From: Pseudanabaena sp. PCC 6802
Lineage (GTDB): Bacteria > Cyanobacteriota > Cyanobacteriia > Pseudanabaenales > Pseudanabaenaceae
DNA length: 64,000 nt
NCBI RefSeq assembly: GCF_000332175.1
Contig: NZ_KB235914.1
Location: 1,613,368-1,677,367 of the forward strand
Direction of reading: 5' to 3'
Notes under the pieces: model-generated
The model's database searches: none
Told to the model about the DNA's origin: nothing
What the model saw: the letters and a program-made list of their open reading frames with translations, nothing else
Made by a program: the position numbers and the translations under genes
Shown: positions 9,375 through 18,088 of the stretch, piece by piece
Layout of the letters: every line of letters starts with the position of its first letter
How positions within the stretch are numbered: position 1 is the first letter of the stretch

Positions 9375-10484
9375 ATGATAACGCTTCAAAAAACAACTTC
9401 TACTTTTAATTTTTCTCCCGGCCCAGGGGCGCTTCCTCTGGTGGTTTTAGAGGAAACTAGACAGGCGCTCGAACGATTGCCAAACGTACCTTTGTCAATT
9501 TTGGGAATCGGTCACCGTTCGCCATGGTTTGATGAGATCCTAAACGAAGCGGAGTCGAATTTAAGAAGCCTGCTAAATATTCCCACATCCTATAAAATCT
9601 TATTCTTGCAAGGTGGTAGCAGCCTGCAGTTTTCGATGGTTCCGATGAATCTCTTGCGCGGGAGCAATCGCACGGCAGACTACATTGTCTCGGGGTATTG
9701 GAGCGCAAAATCTGTTCCTGATGCCCAAAGAGAAGGCAATGTCCGGATTGCATGGGATGGAAGTGCGGATGGATTCATGCGGTTGCCGAATCGCTCCGAA
9801 CTCAACTTGACTCCCGACGCAGCTTACTTGCACTATATTTCAAATGAGACAGTTGAAGGGCTGCAATTTAATAGTATTCCGGGACTTCCCAATATACCGT
9901 TGGTTTGCGACATGTCTTCGGATTTCCTTTCTAGACCCTTTGACATAAATCGGTATGCCCTGGTGTACGCTCACGCTCAGAAGAATTTAGGCCCTTCGGG
10001 GGTGACAGTAGTTATTCTGCACGAAGATCTCCTGGCTAACATCCCAGACAATCTACATACGATGCTGGATTACCGCCCCCATGTTCTCAAGCGATCGAAT
10101 TACAATACGCCGCCGGTTTTTAGCATTTACGTCATGATGTTAGTAACGCGTTGGATGCTACGGGAGATCGCGAGCTTGGATGAAATGCACGATCTGAACA
10201 AACAGAAAGCAGAACGACTTTATCAGTCGATTGATGAAAGCGAGGGATTTTATCGAGGTCGGGCAGCAATTCAAAATCGCTCTTTGATGAATGTTGTGTT
10301 TAATATGGCCAGTCCACAGTTAGAGGCGGAGTTCGCTCAAGAGGCTCAGGCAAATGGAATCTTTGGGCTGGCAGGACATCGAACTTTAGGGGGACTGCGC
10401 GCTTCGCTTTACAATGCAGTGACCCTTGAGGCTGTTGATGCTCTCTGTAGGTTTATGTACCGTTTCCATCGCCGCCATCGTTAG
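9375..10484 (+). CDS. serC: SerC-family phosphoserine-type aminotransferase, first gene of a biosynthetic operon
   Basis: A 369-aa PLP enzyme of the class V aminotransferase fold. The N-terminal FNFSPGPGALP, GHRSPWFDEI, ISNETVEGLQF, DMSSDFLSRP and AHAQKNLGPSGVTVVIL motifs are those of phosphoserine aminotransferase. The Schiff-base lysine is Lys203 and the substrate-phosphate arginines and histidine lie in GHRTLGGLRASLYNAV. The known reaction is 3-phosphohydroxypyruvate plus glutamate to phosphoserine. In model cyanobacteria serine synthesis uses a different class V aminotransferase, so this copy may serve the operon rather than general metabolism. It is followed after 12 bp by the next gene, with a GGAGGGAAAG RBS between them. 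The family call is firm, while the role in the cluster is inferred. Confidence 0.88.
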   Translation: MITLQKTTSTFNFSPGPGALPLVVLEETRQALERLPNVPLSILGIGHRSPWFDEILNEAESNLRSLLNIPTSYKILFLQGGSSLQFSMVPMNLLRGSNRTADYIVSGYWSAKSVPDAQREGNVRIAWDGSADGFMRLPNRSELNLTPDAAYLHYISNETVEGLQFNSIPGLPNIPLVCDMSSDFLSRPFDINRYALVYAHAQKNLGPSGVTVVILHEDLLANIPDNLHTMLDYRPHVLKRSNYNTPPVFSIYVMMLVTRWMLREIASLDEMHDLNKQKAERLYQSIDESEGFYRGRAAIQNRSLMNVVFNMASPQLEAEFAQEAQANGIFGLAGHRTLGGLRASLYNAVTLEAVDALCRFMYRFHRRHR

Positions 10485-10496
10485 GAGGGAAAGAAA

Positions 10497-11075
10497 ATGC
10501 AGTTTTTTCTACTCGATCCCCAAGATCCATTCCAGCGCAATGAATACGAGCGTGCTTTTTTTCAAGCTTTTGCCAACCTCACCTCAAATCGTCTCGTCCG
10601 AAAGCTCTGGCTTTGGGACGACACCAAGCAAACTTTGCGAACCCGCATCCCTTACGATCGCCAACTAATCTATGCAGTGCGGGATTCAGACGGTATTTTA
10701 GATGCTGCTCTAGCGGTAAACTACAAACCCTCACAATTTCAATCGGCTGCGTTTGGCTTCTCACCTCCAGCAAGCGATCGGCAGTATTGCGAACTCATAA
10801 ACATCTTTTCTCTTCGCAATCGACACCTGCATCGACTACTCCAACTCTTGAGCTACTGCTTCACCGACTTACGTCAACAGGGTTGCCAGAGTGCTCTGGG
10901 AACAACTGCGGAACGACCTCTTCGCTCTTATCTTTGGGCTGGCGCGCACCTATTGGCGCAAACCGAAATTGATGGGGAAAAGCGATACTTCTTTGAATTT
11001 CCAGAGTCTGCGTTAGATCGTTGGGCTAGAGCTGATATAGACCAATGCACGCGAACCGTTTCAAGATTGAAGTGA
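10497..11075 (+). CDS. GNAT-like protein of unknown function in biosynthetic operon
   Basis: A 192-aa protein without a firm family match. The second half (CELINIFSLRNRHLHRLLQLL, then FTDLRQQGCQSALGTT and SYLWAGAHLLAQTEIDGEKR) follows the helix-strand-helix rhythm of a GNAT acyltransferase. There is an acidic beta strand, a helix, a strand with a TT-like bulge, and a final G-bearing helix and strand. The usual acyl-CoA pyrophosphate loop (Q/RxxGxG/A) is not clear, so catalysis is uncertain. It follows serC by 12 bp and precedes the fusion gene by 74 bp. That position makes it part of the same transcript, perhaps an acyltransferase for the amino group formed by the first enzyme; that is inference. 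Confidence 0.5.
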   Translation: MQFFLLDPQDPFQRNEYERAFFQAFANLTSNRLVRKLWLWDDTKQTLRTRIPYDRQLIYAVRDSDGILDAALAVNYKPSQFQSAAFGFSPPASDRQYCELINIFSLRNRHLHRLLQLLSYCFTDLRQQGCQSALGTTAERPLRSYLWAGAHLLAQTEIDGEKRYFFEFPESALDRWARADIDQCTRTVSRLK

Positions 11076-11149
11076 AGATGATATTTCGATGCGAATGAGA
11101 ACGCCAGTAAGTCGAGTCAATTTTTAATTTTTTCAACCGAGCAACTACC

Positions 11150-13405
11150 ATGGTCTCTACCCTTCCAAGTTTATCCAGATCGATTCCACAGAACTGGCCT
11201 GCCCAGGGGCCTATCGATTTAGCAATACACGACCTACCTCACAATGCTGCCATTGAGTGGTGGTATATCAACAGCCATTTCACAACCACTGACGGTCGTT
11301 CTCTTTCGCTCTTTGCATCGTTTTTTCGTAAAATTATCGGTTATGACGACGCAACGCAAGAGCCGCAATACGGTCACGCGCTAACGTGGGCGCTGAGCGA
11401 TACAGACAATCATCGTTACCATGCGGTATCGCTGGGCGATCGCTCTGGGCCAAAGACGGTGCTGGAGATGATGGATGGTGGCGAAAAGATTCTCCAGGAT
11501 CCCTGGATGGAACGCACGCTGCGCAAAATGTTAGAAGCTGGGAAAATTCCTGCCCCCGATCGCATGTTTGCAGGAGAAGCATATGCAGCCAGCGATCGCC
11601 TGGAACTGAACTACGACGGCTCGCGATTTCTCAAGCGCGAGGACGGTAGCTACTTGCTCGAACTCTGCGATCCAGAAGCAAAAATTGCTTGCAAGCTGGT
11701 GTTAACTCCGACAAAGCCGCCTACCCGCTACGGAAATAATGGGGCGATCGAGTTCAATAAGTTAACTACGTTCTACTATTTCATTCCCAGATTGGATGCC
11801 AGCGGTTATATCGAACAAAATGGTAGCAAACATGCGATAGATACAGGTATTGCCTGGTATGATCGCGAATTTGGCAGTGTATATCGCGATGAGAGCGATC
11901 GCGAGAACAGCGTGGCAGGGGCTGCCTGGACCTGGATGAGCATTCAGCTTGACAGCGGCTCGGATTTGCTCGTTTCTATGCTGATTGACAAAAGCAACAA
12001 TAAACTCATAGACAAATTTACGATCCTTGTCGATCCCAAGGGTAATTCTCGTCAATACGAAGATTTCTCCCTCAGTCCTGACAATCTCTGGCGCAGTCAG
12101 CAGACATTCAACGACTATCCAACGCACTGGGTACTCCAGGTTCCGGCGGCGAATTTGGAGCTACAGATTGCAGCTTGCTTCGACGAGCAGGAGTTCATCA
12201 CGTTAATTGCAGCACCAGCATTCTGGGAAGGATGCATATCGATGCGCGGAACCATCGACGGGCAGTCGGTTGTCGGTCGCGGATACTTGGAACGCAAAGG
12301 CTTTAACACAATTCACAGCATCGACGATTTTTTTACCGCTGTCGGTCGGGAAGTGCAGAAGTCAATCCACAATCTCCTGCCGGATATCCCAAGCAACGAG
12401 CAGGTTCGCTTTCTGATTGCTAACGGTGGAAACCACGAACTCTTGAATGACATCGATACCAATCGATTTGCGCGCAATATCATCGAGCCAATCCGAGAGA
12501 TAAGCGATCGCGGCGGTAAGTCGTGGCGTTCCTACGCGCTGATGGCCTGTTGCAATGCCGTAGGTGGCGACTTCCGTCCGTACATGCACTTGTTGGGAAT
12601 GCCCGAGTTGATCCACGTTGGTTCCCTCATCGTGGATGACGTACAAGATCGATCGACGGTTCGCCGAGGTGGAAAAACCTGTCACTTACTCTATGGCGAA
12701 CCACTGGCAATCAATGCCGGAACGGCCTGCTATTTCTTGAGCGAACTTCTGCTTCCGTCTGCAAACCTTTCCCCCGATATCAGATTGCAACTTTACGAGC
12801 TATTCTTCAAGACATTTCGCGCCGCGCATACGGGCCAGGCTTTCGATCTAGCAGGGTTGAATTCCGAGATGGATGCTGTCGTTGCCAGCGGAGATAGCTC
12901 GAAACTAGAACGCCAGGTGCTTACAACATGCTGGCTGAAAACGGCTGTACCAGCAGGAACGGCAGCCCGTGCGGGCGGTCTCATCGGTGGTGGTAGCAAG
13001 GAGCAAATCGAAGCTCTCGGACAGTATCTCGAAGCCCTCGGTCTTGCCTTTCAAATTATCGACGATATTCTTAACTTGCGAGGTTTCGAGCGCAACCTCA
13101 AGTTCCGTGGCGAGGATATCATGCAAGGAAAGGTGACGCTTCCCGTTGTCAAAGCCATGTCGCGGCTAACCCATGCAGATCGAACCTGGCTCTGGAATAC
13201 GTTACAGTCACAACCCAAAGAACCAGCAATCGTGTCCGCCTGTATTGACACGATCGCGCGCTGTGGCGCTCTAGAGGCTTGCAGCGATCGCGCGAGGGAA
13301 ATGGTAGAAAATGCCTGGCAATCTCTCGATCCGTTGCTTAAGGACTCCCAAACCAAGATTATGCTGCGTGCCTTCGGATTTTATCTACTGGAGCGGCATT
13401 ACTAG
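11150..13405 (+). CDS. Fusion of AttH/CrtC lipocalin-like domain with a trans-prenyl diphosphate synthase
   Basis: A 751-aa two-domain protein. Residues about 20-400 show the AttH/CrtC (carotenoid hydratase / lipocalin-like) pattern. HNAAIEWWY is at about 31-39, AWYDREFGS, then AAWTWMSIQLDSGSDLL and VVGRGYLERKGF. Residues about 410-751 are a trans-isoprenyl diphosphate synthase. The first Asp-rich motif is DDVQD at 496-500 and RRGGKTCHLL follows it. The second is FQIIDDILN with Asp638/Asp639, and MQGKVTLPVVKAM lies after that. All metal-binding motifs are intact, so prenyl chain synthesis is likely. Small residues before the first motif (GSLIV) suggest a GGPP-length or longer product. The lipocalin-like half may hydrate or cyclise a prenylated intermediate. 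A separate housekeeping GGPP synthase lies at 46257-47186, which supports a dedicated role here. Confidence 0.82.
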   Translation: MVSTLPSLSRSIPQNWPAQGPIDLAIHDLPHNAAIEWWYINSHFTTTDGRSLSLFASFFRKIIGYDDATQEPQYGHALTWALSDTDNHRYHAVSLGDRSGPKTVLEMMDGGEKILQDPWMERTLRKMLEAGKIPAPDRMFAGEAYAASDRLELNYDGSRFLKREDGSYLLELCDPEAKIACKLVLTPTKPPTRYGNNGAIEFNKLTTFYYFIPRLDASGYIEQNGSKHAIDTGIAWYDREFGSVYRDESDRENSVAGAAWTWMSIQLDSGSDLLVSMLIDKSNNKLIDKFTILVDPKGNSRQYEDFSLSPDNLWRSQQTFNDYPTHWVLQVPAANLELQIAACFDEQEFITLIAAPAFWEGCISMRGTIDGQSVVGRGYLERKGFNTIHSIDDFFTAVGREVQKSIHNLLPDIPSNEQVRFLIANGGNHELLNDIDTNRFARNIIEPIREISDRGGKSWRSYALMACCNAVGGDFRPYMHLLGMPELIHVGSLIVDDVQDRSTVRRGGKTCHLLYGEPLAINAGTACYFLSELLLPSANLSPDIRLQLYELFFKTFRAAHTGQAFDLAGLNSEMDAVVASGDSSKLERQVLTTCWLKTAVPAGTAARAGGLIGGGSKEQIEALGQYLEALGLAFQIIDDILNLRGFERNLKFRGEDIMQGKVTLPVVKAMSRLTHADRTWLWNTLQSQPKEPAIVSACIDTIARCGALEACSDRAREMVENAWQSLDPLLKDSQTKIMLRAFGFYLLERHY

Positions 13406-13441
13406 ATTTCTTTTCTGCAGTCAATAGCAAAAGATAGTACC

Positions 13442-14488
13442 ATGTCAAGAAATTCTGCGATCGCTTCCGACTTAGAAGTTGAAAATTCCAGTACGAACTC
13501 TCGTTTTCCCTTCACGTCTTTCCCTAATGGGTGGTTTAGAGTGGCCTATAGCGACGAACTCGCTCTGGAAGAAGTCAAGCCACTATACTACTTTGGTAGA
13601 GACCTCGTCCTCTTTCGCACCATTGATGGTATTCCACATCTACTCGATGCCCATTGTCCCCATCTGGGCGCTCATCTCGGTTATGGGGCAAGCGTTGCAG
13701 GCGAAACGATTCGCTGTCCCTTTCACGGCTGGCAATTCAATGGCAGCGGTCGGTGTACAAACGTCCCCTATACAAAGGAGGTTCCTCCTAGAGCACAGAT
13801 TAACTCTTGGCCGATTTGTGAAGTTAACGGCCTGATTCTCGCGTACCACGATGCAGAGAGAAAAACTCCCTCATGGCAAGTACCAGAATTTACGCAGTGG
13901 AATGCTAAAGACTGGACTCCTTTCCACCGTCAATCCTGGAAAATTCGCACGCACGCGCAAGAGATGGTAGAGAATAGCGTGGATACAACGCACTTTGTAG
14001 CTCTACACGGGGCACATACCTGCGAGCATGCGTTCCTAAAAACAGATGGCACCATATTAACCAATCGAATGCGCGGGGGATATAACGTCTCCTTGTTAGA
14101 AAAACTTATGATTCGAGGCGATATTGAAATCGACTACACCTTCTACGGTCTGGGTTTGTATACAACTCACAGTACCGGGCTGCATAGGGTTCGCAGCTGG
14201 ATCGATGCAACCCTAAAGTTGAACACCATTTTGATCTTCATGCTAACTCCAATCGATCGCGAATATCTCGACGTACATATCCTTTACAGTATTCGGAAAT
14301 TTGCAAATGGTGCAGTTACGCGAGCCATCTACAAAAAGACCCTTGCAGACACAATTAAACTGATCGAACAGGACATCCCCATTATGGAAAATAAACTTTA
14401 CCGCAGCGCTCCTTTACTCTGCGAAGGCGATGGCCCCATTATGCAATGCCGTCACTGGGCGTGTCAATTTTACTCGGAGGGAATCTAG
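13442..14488 (+). CDS. Rieske non-haem iron oxygenase (KshA/DAF-36-like)
   Basis: A 348-aa oxygenase. The Rieske [2Fe-2S] motif is C72-P-H74 with 17 residues to C92-PF-H95 (HCPHLGAHLG then RCPFHGWQF). The mononuclear iron site is ENSVDTTHFVALHG with His184 and His189 and the bridging Asp181. The third ligand is probably the Asp of EQDIPIMENKLY near the C-terminus. The overall pattern resembles 3-ketosteroid 9-alpha-hydroxylase (KshA) and DAF-36/Neverland enzymes, which act on polycyclic terpenoids. That fits a terpenoid substrate from the preceding gene. It needs a reductase from elsewhere. Its stop is 2 bp before the P450 start, so translation is probably coupled. Confidence 0.88.
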   Translation: MSRNSAIASDLEVENSSTNSRFPFTSFPNGWFRVAYSDELALEEVKPLYYFGRDLVLFRTIDGIPHLLDAHCPHLGAHLGYGASVAGETIRCPFHGWQFNGSGRCTNVPYTKEVPPRAQINSWPICEVNGLILAYHDAERKTPSWQVPEFTQWNAKDWTPFHRQSWKIRTHAQEMVENSVDTTHFVALHGAHTCEHAFLKTDGTILTNRMRGGYNVSLLEKLMIRGDIEIDYTFYGLGLYTTHSTGLHRVRSWIDATLKLNTILIFMLTPIDREYLDVHILYSIRKFANGAVTRAIYKKTLADTIKLIEQDIPIMENKLYRSAPLLCEGDGPIMQCRHWACQFYSEGI

Positions 14489-14490
14489 CA

Positions 14491-15900
14491 ATGACTCTGC
14501 CAAATGGCCCTCAAGCCCCCACTCTCTTACAACTATTGCAGCTAAGATTCAATCCCACCCACTACCTGGAAGCGGCTAATCGAAGGTGCCCCAATCTATT
14601 TGCGCTGAAATCCGCTTGGAATTCCAACCATCTAGTGATTGTCAATCACCCGCAGGCTCTCCGTCAGATGTTCGCAAATGAAACGACTCAATTTGATGCT
14701 CCTGGACAGTTACATGAGTTTTTCAAACCATTTTTGGGAGATTACTCAGTGATGACAGTGGATGGCGATCGCCACCAGCGACAACGCCACCTCCTCATGC
14801 CTGCTTTTCATGGAGAAAGGGTGTGGACTTACGGCCAACAAATTTGTAGCCTCACGCGATCGGTGATGGATGGAGTTGCTTGCGATCGCCCGTTTACGGC
14901 TCGCTCTAACATGCAGGAAATCGCTCTGAAAATCATGCTAGAAGTCATATTTGGCATCAGCGATGGGAAGCGCAGTCAGCGTTTTGAATGGCTGATTCGC
15001 GCGATTTTCGAGATCTTCAAATCCCCTGTAAGCTCCACGCTAATATTCTCTACTGCCGCACGCTGGGATTTAGGTCCTTGGAGTCCGTGGGGACATTTCC
15101 TCTCCCTAAAGCGAGAGTTAGACGAACTGATTTATACTGAAATTGCCGATCGTCGTCAAAATCCCCATTCCGAACGGCATGACATTCTGGCGCTGTTGAT
15201 GTCAGCCTGCGATGAAGATGGCATCCCGATGAGCGATGTAGAGATACGCGATGAATTGCTCTCCCTTTTGCTCTCAGGACACGAGACGACATCCGCCATT
15301 CTAGCTTGGGCGCTGTATTGGGTGCATCACTTAAGCGATGTCCGCCAGAGATTGCTGGCAGAGTTAGATGCATTAGACGGCGATCGCGACCCTAAATCCC
15401 TGTATCGACTTCCCTACCTTACAGCCGTCTGCCAGGAAACCATGCGAATTTATCCTGTTGCCTTCATGACGTTCCCGCGAGTGGTGAGATCGCCAGTTCG
15501 CTTACTGGACTGCGATCTCGACCCCGGTACGGTTCTGCTCGGGTGCATCTATCTCACGCACCAGCGCGAAGATCTCTATCCCGATCCCAAGCAATTCAAA
15601 CCAGAACGATTTTTAGAACGTCAGTTTTCTCCTTATGAGTTTTTGCCTTTTGGCGGTGGCAGCCGTCGCTGTATTGGCGCAGCTTTAGCGCAGATGACGA
15701 TCTCACTAGTGTTGGCAACGATCCTCTCAAACTACGAACTGGAGTTGGTAGATCGCGAATCCATACGCCCCCAAGTTCGGGGTCTTCTGCTCGTTCCTTC
15801 AGGAGGGGTAACCATGCGTCTCAAAGGGAAGCGCTCAGAAAAAGAGAGGCAGTCTTCAATGGCAGAAAGTTATGCTCCTTTAAATGCGAGGTTTCTATGA
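14491..15900 (+). CDS. Cytochrome P450, CYP110-like
   Basis: A 469-aa P450 started at ATG 14491, which has GGAGGG 9 bp upstream; an earlier in-frame ATG at 14446 lies inside the Rieske gene and is rejected. The I-helix oxygen-activation motif is SGHETTSA (residues 262-269), the ExxR motif is ETMR at 316-319, and the haem-binding loop is FGGGSRRCIG with Cys394. That haem loop and the overall length match CYP110, a class common in cyanobacteria that oxidises fatty acids and terpenes. It probably hydroxylates the product of the operon. The stop codon overlaps the start of the glycosyltransferase gene (ATGA). Confidence 0.92.
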   Translation: MTLPNGPQAPTLLQLLQLRFNPTHYLEAANRRCPNLFALKSAWNSNHLVIVNHPQALRQMFANETTQFDAPGQLHEFFKPFLGDYSVMTVDGDRHQRQRHLLMPAFHGERVWTYGQQICSLTRSVMDGVACDRPFTARSNMQEIALKIMLEVIFGISDGKRSQRFEWLIRAIFEIFKSPVSSTLIFSTAARWDLGPWSPWGHFLSLKRELDELIYTEIADRRQNPHSERHDILALLMSACDEDGIPMSDVEIRDELLSLLLSGHETTSAILAWALYWVHHLSDVRQRLLAELDALDGDRDPKSLYRLPYLTAVCQETMRIYPVAFMTFPRVVRSPVRLLDCDLDPGTVLLGCIYLTHQREDLYPDPKQFKPERFLERQFSPYEFLPFGGGSRRCIGAALAQMTISLVLATILSNYELELVDRESIRPQVRGLLLVPSGGVTMRLKGKRSEKERQSSMAESYAPLNARFL

Positions 15901-17189
15901 GCAGCCGCATCGTAATTTGCACCAATGGCACCCTGGGCGACTTTTATCCTTATCTGGCGATCGCGCTGGAGTTGAAAGCGCGGGGTCACTCAGTAGTCCT
16001 TGCCACAGGAAGACTTTACCAAACAGAGGTTGAGACTCAGGGTATTGAGTTTTATCCCATTCAACCCGATCTTTCCTCTTATACTCCTGAAGCACTGCGA
16101 GCAGCGATAAGTAAGATGATGGATTGTAAACGAGGTACGGAATACGTTCTGCGCCAGCTATTGATCCCTCATGTCAAAACTAGTTACGATGCTATGATGG
16201 ATATTGTACGCGGAGCTGACTTGTTGCTGACCCACCCACTTTTCTTTGCAGGCCCCCTAGTAGCAGAGAAAACGGGCATTCGCTGGGTGTCTACCGTACT
16301 GGCTCCCATTTCAATTCCTTCGATTTACGATCCTGCCGTCCTGAACGCAGACAGTCTCATTCAGCCGAAAATGGTTAAGCCCTGGCTGGCTCGCCTTTTA
16401 CAGCAACTCGGTAGATGGTACCTGCGTCCCTGGAGCGAACCAATACGACAGCTACGTAACGAACTGGGTTTATCCATTGGAGGCGATCCGCTCTTTGAAG
16501 GTCAGTTTTCGCCTCACCTCGTCCTGGCACTGTTCTCTCAGGTTCTCGCTATTCCTCAACCGGACTGGCCTTCTCAGGTTCGCATCGCTGGTTTTATGTT
16601 TGACGATCGCGATCGTACCAATCGCTTGCCGCCAGAATTAATCGACTTCCTGGATGCAGGTTCTCCTCCTATCGTGTTTACGCTGGGTTCGTCAGCCGTT
16701 TGGGATGCGGATGACTTTTTTATAGAGAGTGCGCTGGCAGCGAGACGCTCAGGCTATCGCGCCGTCTTGCTCGCCGGGCCGGATGTCGATCGCTTGCCAT
16801 CGGAGTGTCTGTCAGAAAACATCGTTGCCTTTGGCTACGTTCCCCATTCAGCTCTGTTCCCACGTGCGGCAGCCATTGTACTCCACGGCGGCATTGGGAC
16901 TACAGCCCAAGCACTGCGCTCCGGTCGCCCGATGTTGTTCGTTCCCTACGCCCACGATCAGCCGGATAACGCTGCTCGCGCTAAGCGGTTGGGCGTTGCG
17001 CGCATTCTCTCTCGCCGTCGCTATAAGGCCAATCGCCTCGCAATCGAACTGAGATCGTTGCTTGAAGACAGCTCTTACACGAACCGCGCTGCAGAAATTA
17101 GCTTGCGAGTGCGGGCAGAAACTGGAGTTCGGGCAGCTTGCGATGCGATCGAAGCACAACTCAAAGTTCCACCCAGAGTTGTAACCTAG
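15897..17189 (+). CDS. GT1-family (UGT/MurG-like) glycosyltransferase
   Basis: A 430-aa GT-B fold enzyme. The N-terminal domain opens with IVICTNGTLGDFYPYLAIA, the glycine-rich acceptor-side loop of UGT and sterol or natural-product glucosyltransferases. The C-terminal donor domain has FGYVPHSALFPRAAAIVLHG, GIGTTAQALRSGRPMLFVP and AHDQPDNAARAKRLGVAR, the nucleotide-sugar signature. It is expected to add a sugar to a hydroxyl created by the Rieske or P450 enzyme. ATGA overlap with the P450 gene indicates translational coupling. The donor sugar and acceptor are not readable from the sequence. Confidence 0.9.
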   Translation: MSSRIVICTNGTLGDFYPYLAIALELKARGHSVVLATGRLYQTEVETQGIEFYPIQPDLSSYTPEALRAAISKMMDCKRGTEYVLRQLLIPHVKTSYDAMMDIVRGADLLLTHPLFFAGPLVAEKTGIRWVSTVLAPISIPSIYDPAVLNADSLIQPKMVKPWLARLLQQLGRWYLRPWSEPIRQLRNELGLSIGGDPLFEGQFSPHLVLALFSQVLAIPQPDWPSQVRIAGFMFDDRDRTNRLPPELIDFLDAGSPPIVFTLGSSAVWDADDFFIESALAARRSGYRAVLLAGPDVDRLPSECLSENIVAFGYVPHSALFPRAAAIVLHGGIGTTAQALRSGRPMLFVPYAHDQPDNAARAKRLGVARILSRRRYKANRLAIELRSLLEDSSYTNRAAEISLRVRAETGVRAACDAIEAQLKVPPRVVT

Positions 17190-17225
17190 CAATTTCCACA
17201 TTATCGTTTAGGAGCAAATTTCTGA

Positions 17226-18056
17226 ATGACACGATTTAATCTACCTTCTGTTGCAGAGGTCACCCTTAAGAACGGCGCAAAGATCTTCTGCCTGCATAAA
17301 GGTGAAGCACAATTTATGGCTGAAGAGGTCAAAGAGTATCTCAAACATGGTATTGAGATTCAAGAAGGCGATACTATATTCGATGTAGGCGCTAATATTG
17401 GCGTTTTTACAATCTGGGCATACCAGCTATGCGATCGCAATGCCAACATCTATGCCTTTGAGCCAATTCCCAAAATTTTTGACGTGCTGTTCCGCAATGC
17501 TCGACGTTTCAATTTCGAGAATCTGAAAGTATTTCCATACGGGCTGGCACAGGAACCTAAAACAGCGACATTCGCCTATTATCCCGCTGCAACACTGTGG
17601 TCGAGTGCCGATCTCGACTTTTCCAAAGAACAGATTGAGGAGTCAAAGAATGCCGTACTCCGCAATATCGAAGCAACACCTCTCTGGTTTCAGCGTCTTC
17701 CCGGTTTCCTGCGAAAAGCCTTTGTTGATTATATGTTTGGGAGAACAACTAGGAATGCGGAGCGCGTCACCTGTCAATTGAGGACGCTTTCTGAAGTTGT
17801 CCGCGAACAATGCATTTGTCAGATTGACTTGCTCAAAATAGATGTCGAAAAAGGTGAGTTGGATGTTCTTCTCGGGATTGAAGAACGAGATTGGCCTAAA
17901 ATCAAACAAGTTGCGATCGAAGTTCACGATGTAGATCGTCGAGTCGAGACGATTTCGGCTTTGCTCAAAGCACGCGGACTGGACGCGATTACCGTAGACC
18001 AGCAACCTATCCTCAAAGGTTCCAGCGTTTTCCTACTTTATGCTAAGCGCCAGTAG
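17226..18056 (+). CDS. FkbM-family SAM-dependent methyltransferase
   Basis: A 276-aa methyltransferase. The SAM-binding motif I is IFDVGANIGVFTIWA, the acidic end of beta-2 is AFEPIPKIF, and the C-terminal FkbM block is DLLKIDVEKGELDVLLGI followed by IKQVAIEVHD. FkbM enzymes usually O-methylate sugars or hydroxyls in natural products and polysaccharides. It is the last gene of the run that begins with serC, 36 bp after the glycosyltransferase, and may methylate the added sugar. The next gene is convergent and ends 32 bp away. Confidence 0.9.
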   Translation: MTRFNLPSVAEVTLKNGAKIFCLHKGEAQFMAEEVKEYLKHGIEIQEGDTIFDVGANIGVFTIWAYQLCDRNANIYAFEPIPKIFDVLFRNARRFNFENLKVFPYGLAQEPKTATFAYYPAATLWSSADLDFSKEQIEESKNAVLRNIEATPLWFQRLPGFLRKAFVDYMFGRTTRNAERVTCQLRTLSEVVREQCICQIDLLKIDVEKGELDVLLGIEERDWPKIKQVAIEVHDVDRRVETISALLKARGLDAITVDQQPILKGSSVFLLYAKRQ

Positions 18057-18088
18057 CAAGAAATCCAACTTCGCAATAATACAGATTT

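Noticed and set aside
14446-14490. P450 start at ATG 14446
   Set aside because: It lies inside the Rieske gene; ATG 14491 has a good GGAGGG site and the usual P450 N-terminal sequence.
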